Shown piece after piece: positions 1 through 6,210 of a stretch of 7,094 nucleotides of DNA (within the stretch, counting starts at the first letter, position 1; every line of letters starts with the position of its first letter). Origin of the DNA: Chloroflexota bacterium (GTDB taxonomy: Bacteria; Chloroflexota; UBA6077); the NCBI GenBank assembly GCA_021788565.1, contig JAJYKO010000278.1, positions 1-7,094 of the forward strand, given 5' to 3'. The notes below the pieces were generated by a model, which was given only the letters and a program-made list of their open reading frames with translations, ran no database searches and had not been told where the DNA came from. The position numbers and the translations under genes were made by a program.

Positions 1-14
1 ACAGTCATTGGTGA

Positions 15-42
15 TTGATGTAGCATCAGCCCGATCTAACAT
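15..42 (+). promoter_or_regulatory. Possible sigma70-like promoter of the gntR gene
   Basis: TTGATG (15-20) and TAACAT (37-42) are separated by 16 nt and resemble -35 and -10 boxes (TTGACA/TATAAT), with 4-5 of 6 matches each. The codons in this stretch have A/T-rich third positions, unlike the rest of the gene, which fits non-coding DNA. A transcript starting near position 50 would have a 20-30 nt leader before the likely start codon. This is pattern matching only; promoter motifs in this lineage are not well constrained. Confidence 0.3.
16..28. promoter_or_regulatory. Small palindrome TGATG-TAG-CATCA, candidate operator
   Basis: Two perfect 5-bp arms around a 3-nt centre overlap the proposed -35 box of gntR. 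FCD-type GntR regulators usually bind short palindromes of about this size and often repress their own gene, so an autoregulatory operator is conceivable. The arms do not match the classic GT...AC core of FadR-type sites, and a palindrome this short can occur by chance. Confidence 0.22.
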
Positions 43-79
43 ATCATCCCCGGAGACCACCGAGCGGGGGGTGGAATTC

Positions 80-775
80 TTGTTTTCCGTTCTCCCACCC
101 ATAAGCGACACCCCTTCGAACCCCGAGAGCGTGAAGCAGCACGCCTACAAACTGCTGAAGGCCGACATCGTTCGGGGCGTGTTCGACATGGGCGAGAAGC
201 TCAACGAGAACCAACTCGCGCGCAGGTACGAGGTCGGAAAGACTCCCATTCGCGAGGCCCTCGGCATGCTCCAGCAGGAGGGCTTCGTGCAGGCCGTCCC
301 GAGAGTGGGTTATCTGACCTCCCAGCTGACGGTGCGAGACGTGGACGACATCTTCGAGCTACGGCTGATAGTCGAGGGTATCGCCGCTGAGAAAGCGGCC
401 ACGGCCATCACCGAAGAAATGCTTGACCAGCTGGAGCGGCTCCAGTGGGAGTTCCACGCAGGCGACCGCGAAAGCTACCTGAGGTTTTTCGACGAAAACC
501 TCGAGTTTCACAGCGCCATCGCCAGCGCCTCGGGCAATCGGCTGTTGGCCCAGGTGGTCGTTGGGCTGCTGGAACGGATGCACCGGCTCGTAATTCTGCG
601 TCTGGACCTGAGCTCTACGCTCGACGAGCTCGTGGGCGAGCACCGCCAGTTGCTGGCCGCTCTGCGCCAGCGGAATCCGGCGAAGGCACGCTCGCATATG
701 GAGGCGGATGTCTCCGGCACTTACCAGGTTGCCCAGGAATCCCTCAAGCGACACATCGCCGATTGGCATCTCTAA
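80..775 (+). CDS. GntR family transcriptional regulator, FadR/FCD subfamily
   Basis: Cytoplasmic DNA-binding regulator, probably of the downstream catabolic and transport genes. Numbering from an in-frame TTG at position 8 (255 residues), the winged helix-turn-helix spans about 42-107, with the recognition segment LARRYEVGKTPIREAL and the wing RVGYLTS. The all-helical FCD ligand domain covers about 112-235. FCD landmarks are ELRLIVEG, EFHSAIASASGN and the EH of GEHRQLL. N164, H168 and H212 fit metal-ligand positions, but the usual last His appears to be D234. The start is uncertain: the frame is open to the window edge. I chose TTG at 80 (231 aa) because a GGGGG tract (66-70) lies 9 nt upstream and FCD regulators are usually 210-240 aa; GTG 71, GTG 131 and TTG 8 are alternatives. 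The family is sure, the ligand unknown. Confidence 0.9.
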   Translation: MFSVLPPISDTPSNPESVKQHAYKLLKADIVRGVFDMGEKLNENQLARRYEVGKTPIREALGMLQQEGFVQAVPRVGYLTSQLTVRDVDDIFELRLIVEGIAAEKAATAITEEMLDQLERLQWEFHAGDRESYLRFFDENLEFHSAIASASGNRLLAQVVVGLLERMHRLVILRLDLSSTLDELVGEHRQLLAALRQRNPAKARSHMEADVSGTYQVAQESLKRHIADWHL

Positions 776-813
776 CAGTTCCTTTCTGACAGTTCTTTTC
801 TGACAGTTCGTTC
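772..813 (+). repeat. Three tandem 14-bp direct repeats, core CTGACAGTTC
   Basis: The units 772-785, 786-799 and 800-813 share CT(A/G)ACAGTTC followed by a T-rich tail. The first unit includes the gntR stop codon. Each 14-mer is two heptads, CTGACAG plus a TTC-rich one, and the 7-nt phase continues less exactly to about 827 (GCCGTTC, GGTTCGG). They fill much of the 87-nt gap before the dehydrogenase operon. They could be regulator-binding sites or degenerate heptameric intergenic repeats; the shared CTGA(C/T)AG heptad at 5215-5228 favours the latter. Confidence 0.75.
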
Positions 814-862
814 GCCGTTCGGTTCGGGTGGAGCTGGTGCTTCCCGCTCGTGAGGTGGATGC

Positions 863-2002
863 ATGAAGCGCTCGGCAGACATCGTGGTCATCGGGGGCGG
901 AGTCGTTGGCTGTTCCATCGCCTATCAGCTGGCGAGGATGGGGCAGAGGAACGTCGTGATCGTGGAGAAGAACCAGGTCGCCAGCGGGGCCAGCGGGCGC
1001 TGCCCCGGCGGGTTCAGGCAGCAGTGGAGCACCAGAGCAGACATCCTCCTCATGTCTGCCAGCATCCGGATGTTCACGCAGTTGCAGGATGAGCTGGAGT
1101 ACCCCGGAGACCTGGAAATCCGTCAGATCGGGTACCTCTTCCTCTCGTACAACGAGGACGAGATGGGGCAGTTCCGCAAGAACGTGGAGCTGCAGCGAAG
1201 CCTCGGCGTCCCCGTCGACGTCCTGGGCCCGCAGGACGCCAAAAGCCTGGTGCCTTTCCTGGACGTGAGCAACGTGGTCGGCGGTACCTTCTGCCCGCTG
1301 GACGGGCGGGGCAGTCCCCTGATGGTGACTCACGCCTACGCGACCGCGGCCAAGCGGCTGGGAGTGGAGCTCAACACCGACACCTGCGTCACCGGCCTCA
1401 TCACTTCCGACGGCAGAATGACCGGCGTGGTCACCGACCGGGGAACGATCGAGGCTCCGGCGGTGGTGACCGTGGCCGGGACTCACACGCGCGACATCGC
1501 CAGGATGCTCGGGATCGAGCTTCCGATCCGCCCGTCGCGTCGGGAGGCGATGATCACCGAGAAGTTCGATCGACCTCAGGTCCCAGCGCTGATGTCGGAG
1601 AACCTCGGCTACTTCCAGACCCCCGACGGCGACTTCCTCCCCGATATGAGACCGCCCGACGTAGAGACTCTCGACATATCTGGCACGCGAGGCTTCCTGA
1701 GCAGAACGGCCACCGCCTGGGCGAAGGTGCTTCCTCCCCTCGCCGGCGTGCGGATAGTCCGGCACTGGGCGGGATACTACGACATGACGCCCGACGCGCA
1801 CCCGATAGTGGGATCGCTCCCCGGGACCGAGGGGTTCTACGTGGCCGCCGGTTTCAGCGGGCACGGCTTCATGATGGCTCCGATCATCGGCAAGGCCATG
1901 GCAGAGATGCTGCTCGGCCTGCCATCCTCCATCGATATCAGTGAGTTGCAGGCGGACAGATTCGCGCGTGGCGGGCACGCAGCCGAGGTGATGGTGTATT
2001 AG
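863..2002 (+). CDS. DAO-family FAD-dependent oxidoreductase (HcnC / hydroxyproline dehydrogenase beta / SoxB-like)
   Basis: 379-aa flavoprotein of the D-amino-acid oxidase/sarcosine oxidase fold, the likely catalytic subunit that oxidises an amine or imine C-N bond. The N-terminal FAD Rossmann motif is GGGVVG (11-16), with acidic E35 closing the second strand, followed by SGASGRCPGGFRQQWS (41-56). The C-terminal signature HWAGYYDMTPDAHPIVG (301-317) and GFYVAAGFSGHGFMMAP (324-340) is typical of SoxB/HcnC/proline dehydrogenase beta proteins. At my alignment position of the His that covalently holds FMN in true SoxB there is Pro152, so I do not call it sarcosine oxidase. No signal peptide or membrane helix is evident, so it is cytoplasmic or peripheral. 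GAGGT (852-856) lies 6 nt before the ATG. The stop is 21 nt before the [2Fe-2S] subunit. The substrate (amino acid, hydroxyproline, opine or similar) is unresolved. Confidence 0.88.
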   Translation: MKRSADIVVIGGGVVGCSIAYQLARMGQRNVVIVEKNQVASGASGRCPGGFRQQWSTRADILLMSASIRMFTQLQDELEYPGDLEIRQIGYLFLSYNEDEMGQFRKNVELQRSLGVPVDVLGPQDAKSLVPFLDVSNVVGGTFCPLDGRGSPLMVTHAYATAAKRLGVELNTDTCVTGLITSDGRMTGVVTDRGTIEAPAVVTVAGTHTRDIARMLGIELPIRPSRREAMITEKFDRPQVPALMSENLGYFQTPDGDFLPDMRPPDVETLDISGTRGFLSRTATAWAKVLPPLAGVRIVRHWAGYYDMTPDAHPIVGSLPGTEGFYVAAGFSGHGFMMAPIIGKAMAEMLLGLPSSIDISELQADRFARGGHAAEVMVY

Positions 2003-2010
2003 ACCGCGAC

Positions 2011-2016
2011 AGGAGG
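2011..2016 (+). promoter_or_regulatory. Strong ribosome binding site AGGAGG
   Basis: A perfect AGGAGG lies 7 nt before the ATG at 2024, inside the 21-nt gap after the DAO-subunit stop. It fixes the start of the small subunit and shows the two genes are translated from one transcript. Confidence 0.85.
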
Positions 2017-2023
2017 AATCGCC

Positions 2024-2335
2024 ATGGGTGTCGGCAGAAGGATTGCCACTGGCATAGAACGAGGGCCACAGATCGAGATCGAGGTGGACGGCGAGCCGGT
2101 GGTCGCTTACGGCGGCGAGACCATCGCGGCTGCTCTCATCGCGTCTGGGCGCCGCACCTTCAGACACACCGCTAAGCACGACGCCCCCCGTGGTATCTTC
2201 TGCGGAATGGGCATCTGCTTCGAATGCCTCATGACCGTCAACGGCGTTCCCAACGTGCGAACCTGCGTGACTCCCGCCGAGCCTGGAATGAAGATCCTAA
2301 CACAACGGGAATCCCAGAGGAACGGAGGCCGATGA
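2024..2335 (+). CDS. Small [2Fe-2S] ferredoxin-like subunit of the dehydrogenase (HcnA / LhpF-like)
   Basis: 103-aa electron-transfer subunit of the ferredoxin-like Fer2_4 type, homologous to the N-terminal part of sarcosine oxidase alpha and to HcnA, which is about the same length. The beta-grasp core begins at IEIEVDGEPVVAYGGETIAAAL (18-38). The four cluster ligands are Cys60, Cys65, Cys68 and Cys81 (C-x4-C-x2-C-x12-C), within GIFCGMGICFECLMTVNG and NVRTC. A conserved basic patch (RRTFRHTAKH, 43-52) precedes the cluster, and a short polar tail follows. It has no signal peptide. It starts after a strong RBS and its stop overlaps the start of the next gene (ATGA), so translational coupling is likely. 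It probably relays electrons between the two flavoprotein subunits. All four Cys are intact, so it should be functional. Confidence 0.9.
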   Translation: MGVGRRIATGIERGPQIEIEVDGEPVVAYGGETIAAALIASGRRTFRHTAKHDAPRGIFCGMGICFECLMTVNGVPNVRTCVTPAEPGMKILTQRESQRNGGR

Positions 2336-3732
2336 TGCTGGAGACGGAAGTTGTGGTAGTGGGCGCAGGACCGGCGGGACTATCCGCCGCTCTCCAGGCA
2401 TCTCTGGCGGGAGCCGCGGTCACCATCGTGGATGAGTACGCCCGCCCCGGTGGGCAGTACTTCAAGCAGCCCCCACCGGCCTTCACGCTGCTGGATCGCT
2501 CCGCCATGGGCAGGGACTATCAGGCTGGGGTCGAACTCATGACTCGGGTGGAGCAGGGGAAGGTCGAGGTCCTCACCGATACCCTTGTCTGGGGGGCGTT
2601 CGAGCCCGGCATCCTGGAGATCTATCGCGAAGGGAAATGCCAGCGGATAAGGGCGGAGCGCACGGTTGTCGCCACGGGGGCCTACGACCGGCCAATCGCC
2701 TTTCCGGGTTGGACCCTGCCGGGGGTGATCACCGCGGGGGCGGCTCAGACCTTCCTGAAGAACCAGTGGGTAGTGCCTGGCAGCCGCGTGTTGATGGTGG
2801 GCACCGGCCCCTTCCAGCTCCCTGTGGCTTCGCAGTTTATCAGGGCGGGGGCCACCGTCGTGGCGCTGCTGGAAGCCGGCAAAGTGGGCAACTGGGTGAC
2901 CAGGGTGCCAGCCGTCTGGCGACACCTGGGCAAGGTAAACGAGGCGAAGGACTATCTGGCGGCGCTCCTGAAGGCGCGCGTGGACACCCGCTTCGGCTGG
3001 ACCGTCGTGGAAGCCCGAGGGGACGGTCAGGTGGAGCAGGCGGTCATCGCTCAGCTGGATGACGACTGGAAGCCGGTTGCCGGTACAGAGCAGGTGCTGG
3101 AGGTGGACACCGTCTGCCTCGGCTTCGGCTTTATCCCATCACTTCAGCTGCCGAGACTGCTGGGCTGCACGAGCAGGTGGGATGCCGACCTATCGGCGTG
3201 GGTGACGGAGCACGACGTCGACCAGAGGACCAGGGTCCCCGGGGTGTTCGTGGCCGGCGAGACCACCGGCGTAGGTGGGCACGACGTGGCGATCGGGGAG
3301 GGCGCGGTCGCTGGGATCACGGCCGCGGTCGACCTGGGCAAAGTGAGCGCCGACGCCGCGATGAAGATGCTCTTGAAGACAAGGTCCGAACTGAAGAACC
3401 AGCGGGAGTTCGCGGACTTCCTGAACCGCACATTCGCGATAAGGCCCGGGATCTACGAGCTGATCCGGGAGGATACCATTCTCTGCAGATGCGAGGAGGT
3501 GACCGCAGGCGAGATAAGAGCGGCGGCGCAGGAGTGGAATGGCAGCCTGCGCACCATCAAACAGCTGACGCGTGCCGGCATGGGCAACTGCCAGGGGCGA
3601 GTCTGCGGCTCGCTGGTGGCCCAGGTAGCTGCCAGGGCATCAGGCAAGACGGTGGAAGAGATCGGCTTGGATACCCCTCGCCCGCCCATCAAGCCGATCC
3701 CGTTGGAAGCCCTGGCGGGAATGCCCGGCTAG
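2332..3732 (+). CDS. FAD-dependent oxidoreductase subunit with C-terminal BFD-like [2Fe-2S] domain (HcnB / OoxA / LhpE-like)
   Basis: 466-aa flavoprotein that pairs with the DAO-like and [2Fe-2S] subunits, as HcnB does with HcnC and HcnA. The N-terminal FAD motif is GAGPAG (11-16) with D34-E35 after strand 2, and PGGQYFKQ (39-46). The second dinucleotide fold carries GTGPFQ (157-162). The closing FAD motif is VFVAGETTGVGG (305-316). The C-terminal BFD-like domain has Cys385, Cys387, Cys420 and Cys425 (C-x-C-x32-C-x4-C), and the tail has the family's TPRPPIKPIPLEALA (448-462). No targeting signal is seen. The start is ATG 2332 (ATGA overlap) or ATG 2335; GGAGG at 2324-2328 gives 3 or 6 nt spacing, slightly favouring 2335. 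The frame is open upstream to 2224, but that part lies inside the small-subunit gene. Its role is probably to accept electrons from the catalytic subunit; the terminal acceptor is unknown. Confidence 0.9.
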   Translation: MMLETEVVVVGAGPAGLSAALQASLAGAAVTIVDEYARPGGQYFKQPPPAFTLLDRSAMGRDYQAGVELMTRVEQGKVEVLTDTLVWGAFEPGILEIYREGKCQRIRAERTVVATGAYDRPIAFPGWTLPGVITAGAAQTFLKNQWVVPGSRVLMVGTGPFQLPVASQFIRAGATVVALLEAGKVGNWVTRVPAVWRHLGKVNEAKDYLAALLKARVDTRFGWTVVEARGDGQVEQAVIAQLDDDWKPVAGTEQVLEVDTVCLGFGFIPSLQLPRLLGCTSRWDADLSAWVTEHDVDQRTRVPGVFVAGETTGVGGHDVAIGEGAVAGITAAVDLGKVSADAAMKMLLKTRSELKNQREFADFLNRTFAIRPGIYELIREDTILCRCEEVTAGEIRAAAQEWNGSLRTIKQLTRAGMGNCQGRVCGSLVAQVAARASGKTVEEIGLDTPRPPIKPIPLEALAGMPG

Positions 3733-3757
3733 AACGTCGGGCAACCACTTCAAATCC

Positions 3758-3765
3758 AGGAGGTG
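3758..3765 (+). promoter_or_regulatory. Orphan Shine-Dalgarno sequence AGGAGGTG
   Basis: This is a perfect anti-SD complement, but no ATG, GTG or TTG occurs at a usable distance downstream, and the frame beginning at the nearby ATA (3778) meets TAG after one further codon. It may be the trace of a lost small gene or former gene start, part of an RNA structure, or coincidence. Confidence 0.4.
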
Positions 3766-3785
3766 CCACCAGCAAGAATAGGTTA

Positions 3786-3839
3786 GAGCGGCAACCGGAC
3801 CTTTCATCTCTGGATCGCGGGTCCTAACGGTTGCCTCTC
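3786..3839 (+). promoter_or_regulatory. Stem-loop in the leader of the transporter operon
   Basis: GGCAACCG (3790-3797) pairs perfectly with CGGTTGCC (3828-3835), flanked by GAG/CTC (3786-3788 / 3837-3839) after one mismatch. Inside, GACC (3798-3801) pairs with GGTC (3820-3823), leaving a CTAA bulge and an 18-nt loop. GGCAACC is also present at 3740-3746, and GTTAG (3782-3786) can pair with CTAAC (3824-3828), so other folds compete. No T-run follows, so it is not a standard intrinsic terminator. It could be a processing, attenuation or protein-binding element; its role is unknown. Confidence 0.5.
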
Positions 3840-3950
3840 GTCTGAGTTCAGGGTCGATGATGACTTCCGGCCGACGACGTGCCTTTCACCGACAGGTTAT
3901 GCGGTTTCGATGGGGATCGACCACATCGCTAAACGCGAAAGCCAAGGTTG

Positions 3951-3955
3951 GGAGG
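3951..3955 (+). promoter_or_regulatory. Ribosome binding site GGAGG deciding the lipoprotein start
   Basis: GGAGG lies 9 nt before ATG 3965. It selects that codon over the in-frame ATGs at 3857/3860, because the protein from 3965 begins directly with a lipoprotein signal peptide. Confidence 0.75.
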
Positions 3956-3964
3956 ACCAGAGAA

Positions 3965-5182
3965 ATGACCGGAACCAAGCGATTAGGCGTCTTTATGTTT
4001 GCCACGCTGGCGGCCTTGATGCTGGCCGCCGCCTGCTCAGCGCCCGCCGCGGCGCCCGCGCCCACAACCGCTCCAGCGGCCCCAGCCAAACCAGCGGCGA
4101 CCACAGCGGCAGCGGCGCCAGCCGCCCAGCCAAGCGGCGGCGTCATCAAGATCGGGTTTGGCGCCCCGACTACCGGTGATCAGGCCTATGCTGGCCAGTC
4201 CTTCGCAAACGGCGCGATCATGCGCGTCGACGAGATTAACGCGGCCGGAGGCGTTCTCGGCAGGAAGCTCCAACTGGACCTGCTGGACGACCAGGCCGAT
4301 CCGAAGCAGGGCACGGTGGTGGCCCAGCGCTTCGCCGACGACCCCGCGGTGATGATTGTAATCGCCCACTACAACAGCGGCGTGACCATCCCCACCATGC
4401 CCATCTACAACAAAGCTCGACTGGCGCAGCTAACCGTCTCCTCGAACCCCTCGATCGTGCAGCAGGGCTTCGATACCGTCTTCCGAATCGGGCCTAACGA
4501 CAATACGCAGGGGGGCGTGGCGGCCAAGTACGCCGCCCAGACGCTGAACCTCAAGAAGGTGGTCGTAATCCACGACAAGCAGGCATTCGGCCAGGGCGTT
4601 GCCGAGGAATTCGCGAAGCAGTTCAAGGGGTTCGGCGGCACTGTGACCAGCATCAACGGGATCACCCACGGTGCCACCGACTTCTCGGCAGTTGTAACCA
4701 AGATCAAGAGCGAGAATCCGGACTCGATCTACTTCGGCGGCACGGAGGTAGATGGCGGGTTGCTGCTGAAGCAGATACGGGCCCAGGGCATGAAGCAGCC
4801 CTTCTTCTCGGATGACGGCCTGTACGATCCCGGGTTCATCAAGACAGCCGGCAGCGACATCGCCGAAGGATCGTACATCACCTTCGAACTCCCTCCGTAC
4901 GATTCCACCCCGGCGCTGAAGGACTTTGCTACCAAGTACAAGGCGAAATTCGGCCAGGATCCCGGAGGCTGGTCAGGCAGGGGATACGACGCCGTCAATA
5001 TCGCCGTGGCTGGGATCAAGGCTGCCGGCAAGGCTGATCGCAATGCGATCGTAACGGCGTTGCACTCGACTACGCTCGACACCATGTACGGACCAGTGGC
5101 GTGGGAGAGCAACGGCGAGCTGAAGAATGCGCCGGTGTACATGTTCCAGGTGAAGAACGGCCAGTTCGTGATGCTCAAGTAA
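3965..5182 (+). CDS. Branched-chain-amino-acid type ABC transporter solute-binding lipoprotein (LivJ/LivK family)
   Basis: 405-aa extracytoplasmic receptor that delivers substrate to the LivH/LivM-type permease. The signal peptide has basic T-K-R near its start, a hydrophobic stretch (8-23) and lipobox-like LAAAC with Cys24 as the likely lipid-anchored residue. Residues 25-58 are an Ala/Pro/Thr low-complexity linker. The mature Peripla_BP_6 domain begins about residue 59 (GVIKIGFGAPTTGDQAYAGQ) and has family landmarks VDEINAAGGVLGRKLQL, the AHYNSGVTIPTMPIY segment, KKVVVIHDKQAFGQG, YFGGTEVDGGLLLKQ, GRGYDAVNIA and a closing hydrophobic strand (MFQVKNGQFVML). Length is normal for the family. 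The start at 3965 follows from the signal peptide and GGAGG; an upstream extension to 3857 is disfavoured. Specificity is uncertain: the family also binds amides, urea, aromatic acids and other ligands. Given the neighbours, an amino or imino acid is most likely. Confidence 0.92.
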   Translation: MTGTKRLGVFMFATLAALMLAAACSAPAAAPAPTTAPAAPAKPAATTAAAAPAAQPSGGVIKIGFGAPTTGDQAYAGQSFANGAIMRVDEINAAGGVLGRKLQLDLLDDQADPKQGTVVAQRFADDPAVMIVIAHYNSGVTIPTMPIYNKARLAQLTVSSNPSIVQQGFDTVFRIGPNDNTQGGVAAKYAAQTLNLKKVVVIHDKQAFGQGVAEEFAKQFKGFGGTVTSINGITHGATDFSAVVTKIKSENPDSIYFGGTEVDGGLLLKQIRAQGMKQPFFSDDGLYDPGFIKTAGSDIAEGSYITFELPPYDSTPALKDFATKYKAKFGQDPGGWSGRGYDAVNIAVAGIKAAGKADRNAIVTALHSTTLDTMYGPVAWESNGELKNAPVYMFQVKNGQFVMLK

Positions 5183-5191
5183 GGAGCGAAT

Positions 5192-5230
5192 AGCTATCAG
5201 CTATCAGCGGTCAGCTGATAGCTGATAGCT
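5192..5230. repeat. Perfect 17-bp inverted repeat built of heptads, between binding protein and permease genes
   Basis: The left arm (5192-5208) and right arm (5214-5230) are perfect reverse complements around the 5-nt loop GGTCA. The right arm is GCTGATA twice plus GCT. On the opposite strand the loop and right half read as GCTGACC, GCTGATA, GCTGATA, so the element is both palindromic and 7-bp periodic. It lies 9 nt after the upstream stop. It lacks a following T-run, so it is not an ordinary terminator. In RNA it would form a very stable hairpin that could protect the upstream mRNA or lower expression of the permease genes relative to the binding protein. It may be one copy of a dispersed repeat. 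Confidence 0.9.
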
Positions 5231-5250
5231 CATTAATGGGGGTATCCGGC

Positions 5251-6210
5251 ATGGAGATGATTCTCCAGCAGTTGATAAATGGTCTCACCGTAGGGTCGAT
5301 GTACGCACTCATCGCCCTGGGATACACGATGGTTTACGGCGTCTTGATGCTGCTCAACTTCGCTCATGGTGATCTGTTCATGGTGGGCTCTTACGTCGCG
5401 ATTCTGGTGCTCTTTCTAGCGGGCATCAGCGGTGGTCTGGGACTGGTCGCCCTGGGCGGAGTACTCATCGCCCTCTTCTTGGCGGGCGCGTTCGCGTCCT
5501 CTGCCATGGGCGTCGTCATCGAGAAGGCTGCGTACAAGCCTCTTCGCGAGTCCAGCCGCCTGGCCCCGATGATCAGCGCCCTTGGCGTCTCCATGGTGCT
5601 CGAGAACGGTGCCATGCTGGTCGCCGGCCGTGCCCCTCGCGTCTTCCCGACGGGCGTCTTCCCCCAGCAGAACTACCACGTCTTCGGCGCCAGCTTCAGC
5701 AACCTCCAGGTATTCGTCCTGGTCGTTTCCGCGCTGCTGATGCTCGCTCTCTACTGGATGGTGAACCGCACCATCTTCGGCCTGCAAATTCGGGCGGTGG
5801 CGGAGAATCGCGCTACGGCCAGCCTGATGGGGGTGAACGTCGACCAGACCATCTCCCTTGTCTTCATCATCGGGCCGGCCCTGGGCGCCGCGGCCGGTGT
5901 GATGTTCTCCATGTACTACGGAATCGCTTTCTTCAATATGGGCTTCACCGCGGGCCTCAAGGCATTCACGGCCGCGGTTCTGGGAGGCATCGGGAACATC
6001 CCAGGAGCGATGCTGGGCGGAATTCTGCTCGGCTTGCTGGAAGCGTTCGGGGCCGGATTGCTGCCCATCCTGACCCATGGGCTGATGGGGCCGGAGTACG
6101 AGGACATCTTCGCCTTCCTCGTGCTGGTGGTGGTTCTGATCTTCCGGCCGATGGGGTTGCTGGGTGAGCGAATCCCGATGGAGTCGATGACGTGGAAGAG
6201 AAGCTTCTAG
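5251..6210 (+). CDS. Branched-chain-amino-acid type ABC transporter permease LivH
   Basis: 319-aa inner-membrane permease, one half of the LivHM translocation pore. It is hydrophobic throughout, with about eight membrane segments. Family landmarks are QQLINGLTVGSMYALIALGY (6-25), NFAHGDLFMVGSY (36-48), the cytoplasmic ATPase-contacting loop RAVAENRATASLMGVN (181-196), GLKAFTAAVLGGIGNIPGA (235-253) and the closing RPMGLLGE (299-306). The N-terminus from ATG 5251 (MEMILQQLINGL) matches where family members normally begin, and GGGGG (5238-5242) lies 8 nt upstream. The alternative ATG 5236 would start 5 nt after the hairpin with no RBS. Its 3' end overlaps livM by 19 nt, so the two are probably translationally coupled. 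The gene appears intact. The liv name denotes the family; the real substrate may differ. Confidence 0.93.
   Translation: MEMILQQLINGLTVGSMYALIALGYTMVYGVLMLLNFAHGDLFMVGSYVAILVLFLAGISGGLGLVALGGVLIALFLAGAFASSAMGVVIEKAAYKPLRESSRLAPMISALGVSMVLENGAMLVAGRAPRVFPTGVFPQQNYHVFGASFSNLQVFVLVVSALLMLALYWMVNRTIFGLQIRAVAENRATASLMGVNVDQTISLVFIIGPALGAAAGVMFSMYYGIAFFNMGFTAGLKAFTAAVLGGIGNIPGAMLGGILLGLLEAFGAGLLPILTHGLMGPEYEDIFAFLVLVVVLIFRPMGLLGERIPMESMTWKRSF
6180..6183 (+). promoter_or_regulatory. Ribosome binding site GGAG inside livH deciding the livM start
   Basis: GGAG lies 8 nt before the GTG at 6192. No other ATG, GTG or TTG occurs in the livM frame until GTG 6324, which is already within the first membrane helix, so this RBS and GTG set the start. 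Confidence 0.6.

Larger units (their letters stand above)
3733..3964 (+). other. Intergenic region between the dehydrogenase and transporter genes
   Basis: This 232-nt gap is the longest non-coding stretch in the window. A weak 6-bp inverted repeat (TGCCCG 3722-3727 / CGGGCA 3738-3743) spans the upstream stop codon and has no T-run. It is followed by an orphan Shine-Dalgarno sequence (3758-3765), a larger hairpin (3786-3839) and the true RBS of the next gene (3951-3955). I see no convincing -35/-10 pair. The open frame from ATG 3857 into the lipoprotein gene gives a basic 36-residue leader that does not look like a signal peptide. Confidence 0.6.

Noticed and set aside
445..1092. Alternative + strand frames over the regulator end (445-789) and the DAO start (850-1092)
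   Set aside because: They are out-of-frame shadows with biased Arg/Gly composition and no domain, while the main frames carry full family signatures.
359..2179. A 606-codon open frame on the minus strand spanning the regulator, the gap and the DAO gene
   Set aside because: It is antisense to two clearly conserved genes, its product is rich in Arg, His, Gly and Pro with no recognisable domain, and such frames are common opposite GC-rich coding sequence.
2224..2331. An upstream extension of the large FAD subunit (36 extra residues)
   Set aside because: It lies within the [2Fe-2S] subunit gene, has no homology-like content, and the FAD fold begins immediately after ATG 2332/2335 with GGAGG upstream.
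863..3732. Naming the complex hcnCAB (cyanide synthase) or soxBA (sarcosine oxidase)
   Set aside because: Subunit types match HcnABC, but the same set serves opine, proline and hydroxyproline oxidation; the SoxB FMN-His appears absent and nothing in the sequence fixes glycine as substrate.
3800..3850. A T-box leader (TGGATCGCGGGTCC followed by CTCTCGTC recalls the antiterminator and terminator parts)
   Set aside because: The near-invariant TGGNACCRCG core is broken, and no Stem I landmarks or T-run are visible in the preceding bases.
3857..3964. A longer start for the binding lipoprotein at ATG 3857
   Set aside because: It would place 36 basic residues before the signal peptide; ATG 3965 has GGAGG at the right distance and begins the signal peptide directly.
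5192..5235. A Rho-independent terminator after the binding-protein gene
   Set aside because: The stem is strong but CATTAATGGGG follows rather than a T-run, and permease genes continue on the same strand.
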